DNA of 64,000 nt from an uncultured Microbulbifer sp. (GTDB taxonomy: Bacteria > Pseudomonadota > Gammaproteobacteria > Pseudomonadales > Cellvibrionaceae). Position 1 is the first letter of the stretch, and the number at the start of each line of letters is the position of its first letter. This document shows, piece after piece, positions 1-9,279 of the stretch. The stretch is from positions 1 through 64,000 of the forward strand of contig NZ_CANLDD010000013.1 in NCBI RefSeq assembly GCF_947489355.1. Direction: 5' to 3'. The position numbers were made by a program, and so were the translations under genes. The notes under the pieces are model-generated. The model was not told the DNA's origin. It saw nothing but the letters and a program-made list of their open reading frames with translations, and searched no databases.

Positions 1-194
1 AGAGGTGCTATCAAAGCACAGTAGCTATGGCTTGTGCCTTCCTATGGCTACCCATGTGAAACGGGAACAGCCCCTAGCTGTATAGCGGGGGTTTGGGGGA
101 CCATGTTCTTTTTTAAAGCGGGGAAAGGCACTGTCGGACCGGGTACCCCAATCGACGCTAAGCGCCGCGATCCCAGCCAAATTTAAGTGAGCAC

Positions 195-1346
195 TTAATA
201 CAACTGCGGCCCACCGTCGCCGTACTCTGAATCATTTTGCAGGCTCAATTCGCCCGCGGCGCTGTTTAAGTATTCGGCATCGGATTCGGACTTGAGCTTG
301 ATCATCAGGCGCAGGTCGTTGGAGGAATCCGCGTGGGAGAGGGCATCTTCGTAGGTGATTTCGCCGCGGTCGTAGAGTTCGTACAGGGCCTGGTCGAAGG
401 TTTGCATACCCTGCTCGCCGGAGCGCTTCATCAGTTCCTTCATTTTGTGCACCTCGCCCTTGCGGATCAGGTCCGACATCAGCGGGGTGTTGATCATGAT
501 TTCCAGACAGGCGCGGCGGCCATCCCCATCCGGTGTCGGCACCAGCTGCTGTGCCACCATCGCCTTCAGGTTCAGCGACAGGTCCATAAACAGTTGTTCG
601 TGGCGGTCCGCCGGGAAGAAGTGGATGATGCGGTCCAGGGCCTGGTTGGCGTTGTTGGCGTGCAGGGTGCACAGGCACAGGTGGCCGGTCTCGGCGAAGG
701 CGATGGCGTGGTCCATGGTCTCGCGCGAGCGCACCTCACCAATCAGGATCACATCCGGTGCCTGGCGCAGGGTATTTTTCAGGGCCACTTCAAAGGATTC
801 GGTATCCAGGCCCACCTCGCGCTGGGTCACAATACAGCCGCGGTGCTGATGGATAAACTCGATGGGGTCCTCGATAGTAATGATATGACCTTTGGTGTTC
901 TCGTTGCGGTGACCGATCATGGAGGCCAGTGAGGTGGATTTACCGGTGCCGGTGGCGCCCACAAAAATGATCAGGCCGCGCTTGGTCATGGCCAGGTCTT
1001 TGAGTCCGTCCGGCAGGCCGAGCCCGTCGATCGTGGGGATTTGGGTCTCAATGCGTCGCAGTACCATACCCACCAGGCTGCGCTGGAAAAATGCCGAGAC
1101 CCGGAAACGGCCTACGTTGCGCACGGCAATCGCGAAATTCAGCTCCTTTTTCTCGGCAAATTCGCGCCGCTGTTTTTCATTCATGATGCCCACCACCAAT
1201 TCGCGCGCCTTTTCCGGCGTGAGCGAGGTGCTGCTACAGGGCACGACGCGGCCGTGCAGCTTGATGGAGGGCGGTATGCCGGCGGTGATAAACAGATCCG
1301 AAGCGCCTTTCTCTACAACCAGTTGTAGAAGTCTTTCAATTTCCAT
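195..1346 (-). CDS. pilU: PilU, type IV pilus retraction ATPase
   Basis: A PilT/VirB11-type secretion ATPase of 383 residues. The Walker A motif GATGTGKST lies at residues 130-138, followed by the Walker B and His-box region typical of PilT-family hexamers (TLHANNANQALDR). PilU acts at the inner-membrane base of the type IV pilus and works with PilT in pilus retraction and twitching. It lies 64 bp downstream of pilT on the same strand, the usual pilT-pilU arrangement in Pseudomonas relatives. The C-terminal tail after the ATPase core is longer than that of PilT, which supports PilU rather than a second PilT. The start ATG lies close to the N-terminal family consensus (MEIERLL). Confidence 0.95.
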   Translation of the reverse strand: MEIERLLQLVVEKGASDLFITAGIPPSIKLHGRVVPCSSTSLTPEKARELVVGIMNEKQRREFAEKKELNFAIAVRNVGRFRVSAFFQRSLVGMVLRRIETQIPTIDGLGLPDGLKDLAMTKRGLIIFVGATGTGKSTSLASMIGHRNENTKGHIITIEDPIEFIHQHRGCIVTQREVGLDTESFEVALKNTLRQAPDVILIGEVRSRETMDHAIAFAETGHLCLCTLHANNANQALDRIIHFFPADRHEQLFMDLSLNLKAMVAQQLVPTPDGDGRRACLEIMINTPLMSDLIRKGEVHKMKELMKRSGEQGMQTFDQALYELYDRGEITYEDALSHADSSNDLRLMIKLKSESDAEYLNSAAGELSLQNDSEYGDGGPQLY

Positions 1347-1410
1347 GGTGGTTACCGCAATTTAAAGTTGACAGTGATGGGCCGCGCCTGAGGCCCAGGT
1401 AGATCGGCGC

Positions 1411-2445
1411 TTAGAAGTTTTCCGGCATTTTGGCTTTTTCCCGTGCAACTTCGCGGCCGACGATACGGCGCGTCACCAGATCTTCCAGGCACTGGTCCAT
1501 GGTCTGCATGCCAGCGCTGGCACCGGTCTGAATGGCGGAATACATCTGTGCGATCTTGTCCTCGCGGATCAGGTTGCGGATTGCCGGGGTGCCGCGCATG
1601 ATTTCGTGGGCGGCGACACGGCCGCCGCCGTTTTTCTTGAGCAGGGTCTGGGAGATAACCGCCTGCAGGGATTCCGACAGCATGGAGCGCACCATGGCCT
1701 TTTCCTGTGCCGGGAATACATCCACAACCCGGTCGATGGTTTTGGCTGCGGAGGTGGTATGCAGGGTACCGAATACCAAATGGCCGGTTTCCGCTGCGGT
1801 GAGTGCCAGGCGAATGGTCTCCAAATCCCGCATCTCGCCCACCAGGATAATGTCCGGGTCTTCACGCAGTGCCGAGCGCAGCGCCTCGGCGAAGCTATGG
1901 GTATCCCGGTGCACCTCGCGCTGGTTCACCAGGCACTTTTTGGATTCGTGCACAAATTCGATCGGGTCCTCAATGGTGAGGATGTGCTCGTATTTGTTGT
2001 CGTTGATGTAATCCATCATCGCCGCCAGCGTGGTGGACTTACCGGAACCGGTGGGCCCTGTGACCAGCACCAGGCCGCGGGGGGTGTCTGAAATCTGCTT
2101 GAACACCTGCCCCATCCCCAGGTCTTCCATGGTGAGTACCTTGGAGGGGATAGTCCGGAAGACGGCACCGGCGCCGCGGTTGTGATTAAACGCATTGACA
2201 CGAAAGCGCGCCACGCCGGGCACTTCGAAGGAAAAGTCTGTCTCCAGGATTTCCTCGTAGTCCTTGCGCTGCTTGTCGTTCATGATCTCGTAGATCAGGC
2301 CGTGCACCTGCTTGTGCTCCATTGCCGGCAGATTGATGCGGCGCACGTCGCCGTCCACGCGGATCATCGGCGGCAGGCCGGCGGAGAGGTGCAGGTCCGA
2401 GGCGTTTTGCTTGGCGCTGAAGGCGAGGAGTTCAGTGATATCCAT
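1411..2445 (-). CDS. pilT: PilT, type IV pilus twitching motility ATPase
   Basis: A 344-residue hexameric retraction ATPase, the normal PilT length. The Walker A motif GPTGSGKST is at residues 130-138, and the Asp-box (EDPIEFVH) and His-box (GTLHTTSAAKTIDR) are intact. Family members depolymerise PilA fibres at the cytoplasmic face of the inner membrane and drive twitching, DNA uptake and surface sensing. The start MDITELLAFSAKQNASDLHLS matches the family N-terminus. It is transcribed divergently from yggS across a gap of about 68 bp, so the two promoters must lie there. pilU follows and is probably co-transcribed. Confidence 0.97.
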   Translation of the reverse strand: MDITELLAFSAKQNASDLHLSAGLPPMIRVDGDVRRINLPAMEHKQVHGLIYEIMNDKQRKDYEEILETDFSFEVPGVARFRVNAFNHNRGAGAVFRTIPSKVLTMEDLGMGQVFKQISDTPRGLVLVTGPTGSGKSTTLAAMMDYINDNKYEHILTIEDPIEFVHESKKCLVNQREVHRDTHSFAEALRSALREDPDIILVGEMRDLETIRLALTAAETGHLVFGTLHTTSAAKTIDRVVDVFPAQEKAMVRSMLSESLQAVISQTLLKKNGGGRVAAHEIMRGTPAIRNLIREDKIAQMYSAIQTGASAGMQTMDQCLEDLVTRRIVGREVAREKAKMPENF

Positions 2446-2513
2446 ACTGCTACCTTAGGTTCTTGTTTTGGCTCAGGTAAAATTGCCGCTCAATTCGGTA
2501 CGGACCCCAGTAT

Positions 2514-3218
2514 ATGCGCAAAGAGACCATCGTCGAAAACCTGAATGGAGTCGGTGAGCAGATTGTGACCTGCTGCAACAACTGCGCTCGCAGCCCTGCA
2601 GAAATCACCCTGCTGGCGGTTTCCAAAACGCAACCGGCAGAGGTTCTGCGCATCGCCTATGAGGCTGGCCAGCGTCACTTTGGCGAAAATTATCTACAGG
2701 AGGCCCTGCAAAAACAGGACAGACTAGCTGAGCTGGATATTTGCTGGCATTTTATTGGCCCGCTGCAGTCCAACAAAACCCGTGCGGTGGCCGAACACTT
2801 CCAGTGGGTACATAGCGTAGATCGACTGAAAATCGCCCAGCGCCTATCCAGACAGCGCCCCGATGCACTGCCACCACTGAATATCTGCCTGCAGGTGAAT
2901 ATTGATGGCGAGCAGAGTAAGTCTGGCATAGTCCCAGAGGCACTGGCAGCGCTGGCGCAGTCCGTGGTGCAGCTGCCGGGATTGCGCCTGCGCGGGCTGA
3001 TGGCGATACCGGTGGCGCGGCGCGACCCGGCGCAACAGCGCAGGCCTTTTGTCGAGCTGGCGCGCCTGCTGCAAGCGTTGCGGGCGCAATTTCCCCAAAC
3101 GCCCCTGGATACCCTGTCCATGGGCATGTCGGCGGATATGGAGGCGGCGATCGCCTGCGGCGCCACCATTGTGCGTATCGGCACAGATATTTTTGGCGCA
3201 CGGAATTACTCTGTGTGA
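2514..3218 (+). CDS. yggS: YggS/PROSC-family PLP homeostasis protein
   Basis: A 234-residue alanine-racemase-fold protein of the YggS/PLPBP family. These single-domain PLP carriers maintain pyridoxal phosphate balance and influence amino-acid pools; they are not racemases. The PLP-binding lysine is Lys38 in AVSKTQ, and the C-terminal phosphate-binding segment GMSADMEAAIACGATIVRIG is present. It is divergent from pilT, as in Pseudomonas. There proC normally follows directly, but here a convergent S9 peptidase gene separates yggS from proC. The ATG at 2514 gives the usual family length. Confidence 0.95.
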   Translation: MRKETIVENLNGVGEQIVTCCNNCARSPAEITLLAVSKTQPAEVLRIAYEAGQRHFGENYLQEALQKQDRLAELDICWHFIGPLQSNKTRAVAEHFQWVHSVDRLKIAQRLSRQRPDALPPLNICLQVNIDGEQSKSGIVPEALAALAQSVVQLPGLRLRGLMAIPVARRDPAQQRRPFVELARLLQALRAQFPQTPLDTLSMGMSADMEAAIACGATIVRIGTDIFGARNYSV

Positions 3219-3391
3219 AGGGGCCTGTGCCTTTTTCCGGCGTCGGGAATAGCTTTCATCGCAAGCTTGCTGAACCCTATTGTGTTAGTGGCACTCTGGC
3301 CACCCAGCAGGCATTGGCTGTGGGTGCTGGAGTGGGGACCCTGCAGTAAAAACGGCTCCGCAGGGCCGTGGGGTGGTCGAATGTTTCGGGC

Positions 3392-5398
3392 TCAAGGCTG
3401 GTTTAGCGCCAGGTTCTTTTTCTGTCCCTCTTTGAGCAGGTATGTGGCAAAAAATAGCGCAGTGGCCTGGGTAAAGACATCGCGGTTTTCCTTCTTGCGA
3501 TAGCCGTGGCCCTCGTTCAACGCGTTCATGTACCATACCTCGTTGCCGTTTTCGCGCAGGGCTTCCACAATCTGCTCCGCTTCGGTAACGGGCACGCGGG
3601 GGTCGTTTTGCCCTTGCACCACAAACAGAGGCACCTGAATCTTTTCCACATTGTTATTGGGGCTGATGTTCTCCAGGAAGGCGCGCATTTGGGGATCGCG
3701 CTCATCACCGTATTCCACCCGGCGCAGGTCGCGGCGGTAACTCTTGGTGTTCGTCAGGAAGGTGACAAAGTTGGAAATACCCACGATATCCACTGCCGCC
3801 TTGAGTCGATTGGAGTAGTGCATGCCGGTGGCCAGTACCATATAGCCGCCGTAGCTGCCGCCGAACACGGCGACCCGCTCCGTATCCAGATCCGGCTGGG
3901 TGGCGATCCAGTCCAGCAGGGCGCCGATATCTTTGACAGAGTCCTCGCGCTTATAGCCGTTATCCATGCCCAGGTAGCTTTTGCCGTAGCCTGCGGAACC
4001 GCGCACATTGGGTGCGATGACCGCGGCGCCAAGCGTCTCCAGCCACAGCTGGTAGGTACTGGAGAACACCGGGCGGTACTGGCCCTCCGGGCCACCGTGG
4101 ATGGAAATAATCACCGGCACCGGGCCCTCGGCTCCGCGCGGTTTGTAGACGAAAGCGGGAATCTCGCGAGCCTTGCCGTCGATTTTATCGAAAGTGGGAT
4201 AGTGCACCAGTTGCGGCTCGACAAACTGCCCGGTATTCAGGCCGCCGACTTCGCTGTAGGTCCAGCGTGTGAGATCGCCACTGGACAGCGGGCGCCGGCC
4301 AAGCGCAAGCACAAAGGTATCGGTGGGGGTCTTCGGAGTGTTCAGGGAAAGTGCCAGTTTGTCGCCGCGTGGGGTGAATTCGATACCGCCGATAACCCCG
4401 ATGGGCAGGGAATCGACTTTGCTGTAGCGGTCGTTGCGCGGATCGTACAGATAGAGTGCGGACAAGCCGTTTTCGTTGGCCACAAAGGCGCCACGGCGGC
4501 CATCTTTACTCAGTACAAAACTGCTGATGTCCCAGGGGATATCAGCGGTAATCACTTTTTCTTTACCGCTGGCCAGGTCCTTGCGAATCAGCTGGGTGAA
4601 TTCGCCGCCTCGGTCGCTCATCAGGTAGACAGAGCGGTCGTCTTGGCTAAAGCCCGCGGGAAAGTTGCGCGAGTCGTCTTCACCACCACCGGCGACCAGT
4701 GTCCGTGCGCCGCTGTCGAGATCCAGCAGGTGGGCCAGGGAGCGGGTCGAGGAGATGTACTGCAGCACCAGCAACTGGTTGCCGGATTGGGAGAAACCGG
4801 CGGGCCCCCACCAGCTGCCGTCCTCGGCTTTCATAATCAGGCGATCCTTTTGGGTATCACCGTCAAAGGTGCTCAGCCAGATATCGTTGGCGCTGCCGTT
4901 ACGGCGGGTGCTCTGGTAAGCCAGGGCAGCCCCCTGTTTGTTCCACAGCAAGGCACCGTTGCGGGATTTGCCGTCGGTCATCATTCTGCGCTTGCCGCTG
5001 TCGATGTCCAACAGGAAGATCTGTGCATACTCATTGCCACCGGCATCCATGGTAAAAGCCAGCTGCCGGTGTTCCGGGCGGGTGGCTACAGCGCCGATCG
5101 GTTCTTTAAAAAAGGTCAGCTGGCGGCGGGCACCACCGGCACCCTCCACCTTGTGCAATTGGCTCACTTCGCCAAATCGGGTGCTGACAAACAGGCCGGT
5201 GCCATCCATATCCCAGCCGCGAAAGCTGGCCGAGCGCACGTTCTGGTAGCGGTTCAGCTTATCGACAATGCTTTGTGGAATAGAGGGGACATCTTCCAGC
5301 ACCAGCTGGCCGCTGTTTTCCGTACGGCTCTCCACCGCACTGGCCAGGCCCGCTGCGCTGAGCAGTACGGCAGTGATTAAAGAGCGCCATTGGCACAT
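3392..5398 (-). CDS. S9-family prolyl oligopeptidase-like peptidase, exported
   Basis: A secreted serine peptidase of 668 residues with an N-terminal beta-propeller of WD40/TolB-like repeats (about residues 60-400) and a C-terminal alpha/beta-hydrolase catalytic domain. The nucleophile motif GGSYGGYM places the catalytic serine at about residue 515; the acid (GQNDPRVP) and histidine (EGHGY) motifs follow. I chose the start at 5398 because AAGGAG sits just upstream and the protein then opens with a signal peptide (MCQWRSLITAVLLSAAGLASA). An upstream in-frame ATG at 5461 would bury that signal. The peptidase probably acts in the periplasm on oligopeptides. It lies antisense between yggS and proC and so is an insertion into conserved synteny. 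Confidence 0.9.
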   Translation of the reverse strand: MCQWRSLITAVLLSAAGLASAVESRTENSGQLVLEDVPSIPQSIVDKLNRYQNVRSASFRGWDMDGTGLFVSTRFGEVSQLHKVEGAGGARRQLTFFKEPIGAVATRPEHRQLAFTMDAGGNEYAQIFLLDIDSGKRRMMTDGKSRNGALLWNKQGAALAYQSTRRNGSANDIWLSTFDGDTQKDRLIMKAEDGSWWGPAGFSQSGNQLLVLQYISSTRSLAHLLDLDSGARTLVAGGGEDDSRNFPAGFSQDDRSVYLMSDRGGEFTQLIRKDLASGKEKVITADIPWDISSFVLSKDGRRGAFVANENGLSALYLYDPRNDRYSKVDSLPIGVIGGIEFTPRGDKLALSLNTPKTPTDTFVLALGRRPLSSGDLTRWTYSEVGGLNTGQFVEPQLVHYPTFDKIDGKAREIPAFVYKPRGAEGPVPVIISIHGGPEGQYRPVFSSTYQLWLETLGAAVIAPNVRGSAGYGKSYLGMDNGYKREDSVKDIGALLDWIATQPDLDTERVAVFGGSYGGYMVLATGMHYSNRLKAAVDIVGISNFVTFLTNTKSYRRDLRRVEYGDERDPQMRAFLENISPNNNVEKIQVPLFVVQGQNDPRVPVTEAEQIVEALRENGNEVWYMNALNEGHGYRKKENRDVFTQATALFFATYLLKEGQKKNLALNQP

Positions 5399-5539
5399 AG
5401 TGTTCTCCTTGCTGGCCCAGGCAGGCGCAGCTCTCTTGTTATTGGAATGAGACGGCCACATATTAGCGGAATCCCCAATAGGGGAAACAGAGGTTGAAAT
5501 TCACAGCAGGTGAGCCGAGGGCTTGCCGAGGTAATCCGA

Positions 5540-6373
5540 GTGACTGCGACAGACCCCAAAATCGTTTTTATCGGCGGTGCCGGCAATATGGGCGCTGCGG
5601 TGATCGGCGGCCTGTTGGCGGCCGGCTACCCAGCGGACAGGATTGTGGCAACCGGACGCGATCCCCACAAACTGGCGGCTTTTGCCAGAGGTCACGGTGT
5701 GGTGGCGCACAACGATAATATTGCTGCGATCAGTGATGCCGACGTGATTGTATTGTCGGTCAAGCCCCAGATGATGCGCGATTTGTGCATGGGTCTGCAT
5801 CCGCACCTGGCCGGGCGCAATCCACTGATCATCGGTTTTGCAGCCGGCATTCCCCTGGCCGCTTACCGGCGCTGGCTCGGCGAGCACTTGCCCATCGTGC
5901 GCGCCATGCCCAATACCCCGGCGCTGGTACAGGCGGGAGCGACCGGTTTGTATGCGGGCGCGGGGGTGACTGCTGAGCACCGCGCCATCACCGAGCAGAT
6001 TGCCAATGCGGTGGGGATTTCCCTGTGGGTCCGGGACGAGCGCGAAATCAACCAGATCATTGCTGTGGCGGGTTCGGCACCAGCCTATTTTTTCCAATTT
6101 ATGGAGGCCATGATTGAGGCATCTGTCGCCAGCGGATTTGCCCGCCCCGATGCGGAGCGCCTCGTGTTGCAAACTGCACTGGGCGCCGCCAAACTGGCCA
6201 TGGCCAGCGAAGAGGATGTGGCCCAGTTGAAACGCAAGGTGATGTCGCCAGGTGGTACCACAGAGTGTGCCGTAAAGCGTTTTGAGCAAGGGGGGCTCTT
6301 CCAACTGGTGGCCGAGGCCATGGGCGATTGTGCCGAACGCGCGGCAGAGATGGACCGGGAACTGGACCGCTAG
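5540..6373 (+). CDS. proC: Pyrroline-5-carboxylate reductase
   Basis: Catalyses the last step of proline synthesis, the NAD(P)H reduction of pyrroline-5-carboxylate. The N-terminal Rossmann motif (FIGGAGNMG) and the C-terminal signature (KVMSPGGTTECAVKRFEQGG) are both intact. I placed the start at a GTG at 5540, preceded by GAGG at about 8 bp. This gives 277 residues with MTATDPKIVFIGG, matching the family N-terminus. A GTG at 5510 would add ten residues. It is followed by yggT, the ancestral pair in this lineage. Confidence 0.95.
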   Translation: MTATDPKIVFIGGAGNMGAAVIGGLLAAGYPADRIVATGRDPHKLAAFARGHGVVAHNDNIAAISDADVIVLSVKPQMMRDLCMGLHPHLAGRNPLIIGFAAGIPLAAYRRWLGEHLPIVRAMPNTPALVQAGATGLYAGAGVTAEHRAITEQIANAVGISLWVRDEREINQIIAVAGSAPAYFFQFMEAMIEASVASGFARPDAERLVLQTALGAAKLAMASEEDVAQLKRKVMSPGGTTECAVKRFEQGGLFQLVAEAMGDCAERAAEMDRELDR

Positions 6374-6436
6374 GGTTATGAATCAATCGGGTGGTGCAGG
6401 CAGCGCCGTATATCAGTCACTTTTCAGGGGTTTTTA

Positions 6437-7045
6437 ATGACAAATACCTTCAGCAATATCGGCGTCTTTCTGGTGGCGACCCTGGGTATCCTGTATCTAT
6501 TTGCGGTCTTGATGCGTTTTTTACTGCAATTGGCCCGCGCGGATTTCTACAATCCCATTTCCCAGGGGATCGTCAAGATCACCAACCCGCCGCTGTTGCC
6601 CCTGCGCAAGGTGGTTCCCGGCATTTTTGGCATTGATATGGCATCGGTGGTACTGGCGCTGCTGGTGGGGCTGGTGATGATACTGGCCTGCGGCCTGTTG
6701 GCCGGCTTTGGTTTGTTTAACCCCCTCAGTGCGCTGCTCTGGTCCCTGATCGGCTGTGTTGCCACGGTGATCGCGGTCGTGTTTGTCGGCCTGCTGATCT
6801 CCATCGTATTCAGCTGGATTGCGCCCCACAGCGGCCATCCGGCGCTGATGTTGCTGCGCCAGCTGCTGGACCCCTTCTACGCGCCGGTGCGCAGGTTGAT
6901 ACCGCCTTTGGGGGTGATTGATATCAGCCCGATTTTTGTGTTTATCCTGCTGACGGTGGCAGACAAACTGTTGCTGGGCTTTGCGCGGATGGCCAATATG
7001 CCCGCTTTTGTTTACCAGCTGTTTTGGCATATCCCCGGCTTTTAG
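6437..7045 (+). CDS. yggT: YggT-family integral membrane protein
   Basis: A 202-residue polytopic protein with two YggT repeats. Each pairs hydrophobic helices with the conserved signature of the family (N-terminal half around NPISQGIVKITNPPLLPLR, C-terminal half around LLDPFYAPVRRLIPP). The biochemical role is not settled; homologues are linked to osmotic stress tolerance and to cell-division or membrane functions. It is conserved next to proC and yggS in gammaproteobacteria. An AGGGG ribosome-binding site precedes the ATG at 6437. The only oddity is downstream: a dynamin-like GTPase gene stands between yggT and metX. Confidence 0.9.
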   Translation: MTNTFSNIGVFLVATLGILYLFAVLMRFLLQLARADFYNPISQGIVKITNPPLLPLRKVVPGIFGIDMASVVLALLVGLVMILACGLLAGFGLFNPLSALLWSLIGCVATVIAVVFVGLLISIVFSWIAPHSGHPALMLLRQLLDPFYAPVRRLIPPLGVIDISPIFVFILLTVADKLLLGFARMANMPAFVYQLFWHIPGF

Positions 7046-7132
7046 GGGATATTGCGCAGGGAAGATTTCTTCCGTTGCGCGCACTGGGTCGCATCTGCCC
7101 GAGCGTCGGGCCCTTATACTGGTAGCGGTTGA

Positions 7133-7158
7133 CCCCCGCCGGCTGCAACGGGCGGGGG
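7133..7158 (+). other. GC-rich intergenic hairpin upstream of the dynamin-like GTPase
   Basis: An 8-bp perfect stem (CCCCCGCC pairing with GGCGGGGG) with a loop of about 10 nt lies in the yggT-GTPase gap. No T-run follows, so it is not a clean intrinsic terminator. It may be a leader structure or an attenuating hairpin in the 5' UTR of the GTPase gene. Confidence 0.4.
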
Positions 7159-7195
7159 CCTGTATCCAGGCTGTCAATAACAAGAACACCTTGAC

Positions 7196-9163
7196 ATGGA
7201 AGACGCACTCTTACGCCAGCATATCGCCGACTACGACCGCTGGAAAAAGAATCTGGACTGCCAGTTTGCCCGCTTCAGCCAGTGGCTGGAGCAATACTTT
7301 CCCAATTCTGCCGGGGCCCGCCAGGCCGTGCAGCAGGCGCGCGCTCTGCTCACCGAAGACCAGTTTACCCTGGTTCTGGTGGGGGAATTTTCCCGGGGCA
7401 AGACAGAGCTGATCAATGCGCTTTTGTCACAGACCTACGGCAAGCGCCTGCTGCCCTCCAAACCCGGGCGCACCACCATGTGCCCCACGGAGATCTTCAA
7501 CGATGGCGCCGAGTATGCCAGCCTGCGCCTGCTGCCGATCGAAACACTCGCCACCAATACCAGTCTGGAGAGTTTCCGTCGTATTCCTCAAAAGTGGGTC
7601 ACTCACGAGTTCGACGCCAATGATCCCGAGGCCACCCGCGCGGCCCTGCTGAAGGTTGCCGCGACCAAATCGGTGATGCCGGAGGAGGCGGCGCGCTACG
7701 GCTTTGACCGCCGCCACCTGGATGACAAGGGCAATCTGGTGGAGATTCCCGCCTGGCGCTATGCCCTGATCTGCCTGCCCCACCCGCTGTTGGATCAGGG
7801 GTTGCGCATCATCGATACACCGGGGCTGAACGCCCTCGGCAATGAGCCAGAGCTAACACTCAGCACTCTGCCCGGGGCCCAGGCGGTGGCCTTCCTGCTC
7901 GCCGCGGACGCCGGTGTCAGTGGTACCGATATGCACATGTGGGAGACCCATCTGGCACCACTGCGCAATCATCGCGGCACGGCGGTGATGGCACTGCTGA
8001 ATAAAGTGGACGTTCTCTGGGAGGACCCCGATGAGGATGCCGAGATTTTGTTGCAGCGTATGCGCGCCGAGGTCGCCCGGCGGTTGTCGCTGCCCCGGGA
8101 GAGTGTCGCCGCTGTATCGGCGAAAATGGCACTGCTGGCGCGACAGCAAAGTGATGTAGCGCTCTTGCGCAACAGCCGTTTTGCGGATTTTGAAACACTG
8201 CTGGTACAACGCCTGCTGGAGCACCGCCAGAAGGTGGCAGAGCACCGCGCCCTGCACCAGGCCCTGACCCTGATGGCGGATACCCGCGATCTGCTCAAAC
8301 GCCGCCTCAACAGCGGTCGCGCGGCACTGGCGCACCTGCAGCGCAACAGCACCAATACCCGGGAGCAACTGGCGGAGCTGGGCCAGTTGCAACAGGTGGC
8401 GCGCGAGCAGCACAAGCTTTGTCACCAGGAACTGCTCACGCTCAAATCCAGCCAGCGCATGCTGATGCGTCGGAGCGCTTCTCTATTGGCGCCAATTTCC
8501 AGTCAGCAATTGCAGCTGTTGATCGACGACACCAGCAAAGCATTGCACAAACGCTGGACGCCTATGGGATTGGCCAAAGCCATCGAAGGTTTTATGCTGG
8601 GTGTCGATCACCAACTCTCCAACCTGGAGCGCGAGGTGAACCAGGTCAACCGTCTGCTGGATGCCGTTTTCGAGCGCTCAAGCCTGAAGAGGGTGGCCAG
8701 TACCGGACAGTATTTCAATATTCGACAATTCCGTGCGACCCTGCGTGGGCTGCACCGTCAGGCGGCCCAGCTGCGCCGCTCACCGCAATTGTTACTGGCG
8801 CGACGCAATCGACTGAGTGAGCGCTTTCTCGCGACCCTCGCCTGTGAGGTGAGGCGGCTCTACCAGGAGATGAGTACCGCCGCAGAGGACTGGCTGGAGC
8901 GGGCCCTGGACCCTCTCAGGCAGCATGCCCAATACCAGAAGCACCTGTTGAACCGCCACCTGATCAAGCTTACCGAGTTGAAACAGAAAAGCCGCAGCCG
9001 GCGCACCGATCTGCGCAGCCTGGAGGATGAGGTGCTGCGCAACGACGGGGCTCTGTCGGCGCTGGAGGCGTTGCTTCACCACAGTGCTTCTACCCCGCAA
9101 CCGCTGGCTCCTGCACCCCGCGCGCGTAATGTCACGCCTCTGAAGGCCTCTCTCAACCGCTGA
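7196..9163 (+). CDS. Dynamin-like large GTPase
   Basis: A 655-residue GTPase of the bacterial dynamin superfamily. The P-loop GEFSRGKT is at residues 63-70. The G3 motif DTPGLNALG and the G4 motif NKVD follow, and the remaining part (about residues 350-640) is largely helical and charged, as expected for the stalk. No transmembrane helix is obvious, so peripheral membrane association is likely. Bacterial dynamins are associated with membrane remodelling or chromosome-partition effects, but the substrate here is unknown. It sits between yggT and metX, where most relatives have no such gene. A strong hairpin lies in its leader. Confidence 0.8.
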   Translation: MEDALLRQHIADYDRWKKNLDCQFARFSQWLEQYFPNSAGARQAVQQARALLTEDQFTLVLVGEFSRGKTELINALLSQTYGKRLLPSKPGRTTMCPTEIFNDGAEYASLRLLPIETLATNTSLESFRRIPQKWVTHEFDANDPEATRAALLKVAATKSVMPEEAARYGFDRRHLDDKGNLVEIPAWRYALICLPHPLLDQGLRIIDTPGLNALGNEPELTLSTLPGAQAVAFLLAADAGVSGTDMHMWETHLAPLRNHRGTAVMALLNKVDVLWEDPDEDAEILLQRMRAEVARRLSLPRESVAAVSAKMALLARQQSDVALLRNSRFADFETLLVQRLLEHRQKVAEHRALHQALTLMADTRDLLKRRLNSGRAALAHLQRNSTNTREQLAELGQLQQVAREQHKLCHQELLTLKSSQRMLMRRSASLLAPISSQQLQLLIDDTSKALHKRWTPMGLAKAIEGFMLGVDHQLSNLEREVNQVNRLLDAVFERSSLKRVASTGQYFNIRQFRATLRGLHRQAAQLRRSPQLLLARRNRLSERFLATLACEVRRLYQEMSTAAEDWLERALDPLRQHAQYQKHLLNRHLIKLTELKQKSRSRRTDLRSLEDEVLRNDGALSALEALLHHSASTPQPLAPAPRARNVTPLKASLNR

Positions 9164-9279
9164 ACAGGGCAGGTGATTTTCCACTGGCGGCTTCCGCAAT
9201 TGTCATCCGTTGCGGCGCTCCCGTACACTTGTCGCTCCGGTATTTGCCAACCGCCAAGTAACCGACAGATATAAACGCC

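Noticed and set aside
1-194. Possible gene or RNA at the left edge
   Set aside because: No frame, tRNA fold or clear motif was found before pilU.
3506-5380. A 624-codon open frame opposite the S9 peptidase
   Set aside because: It is a mirror frame of a GC-rich coding gene. It has no family motif or good start, while the opposite strand has complete catalytic motifs.
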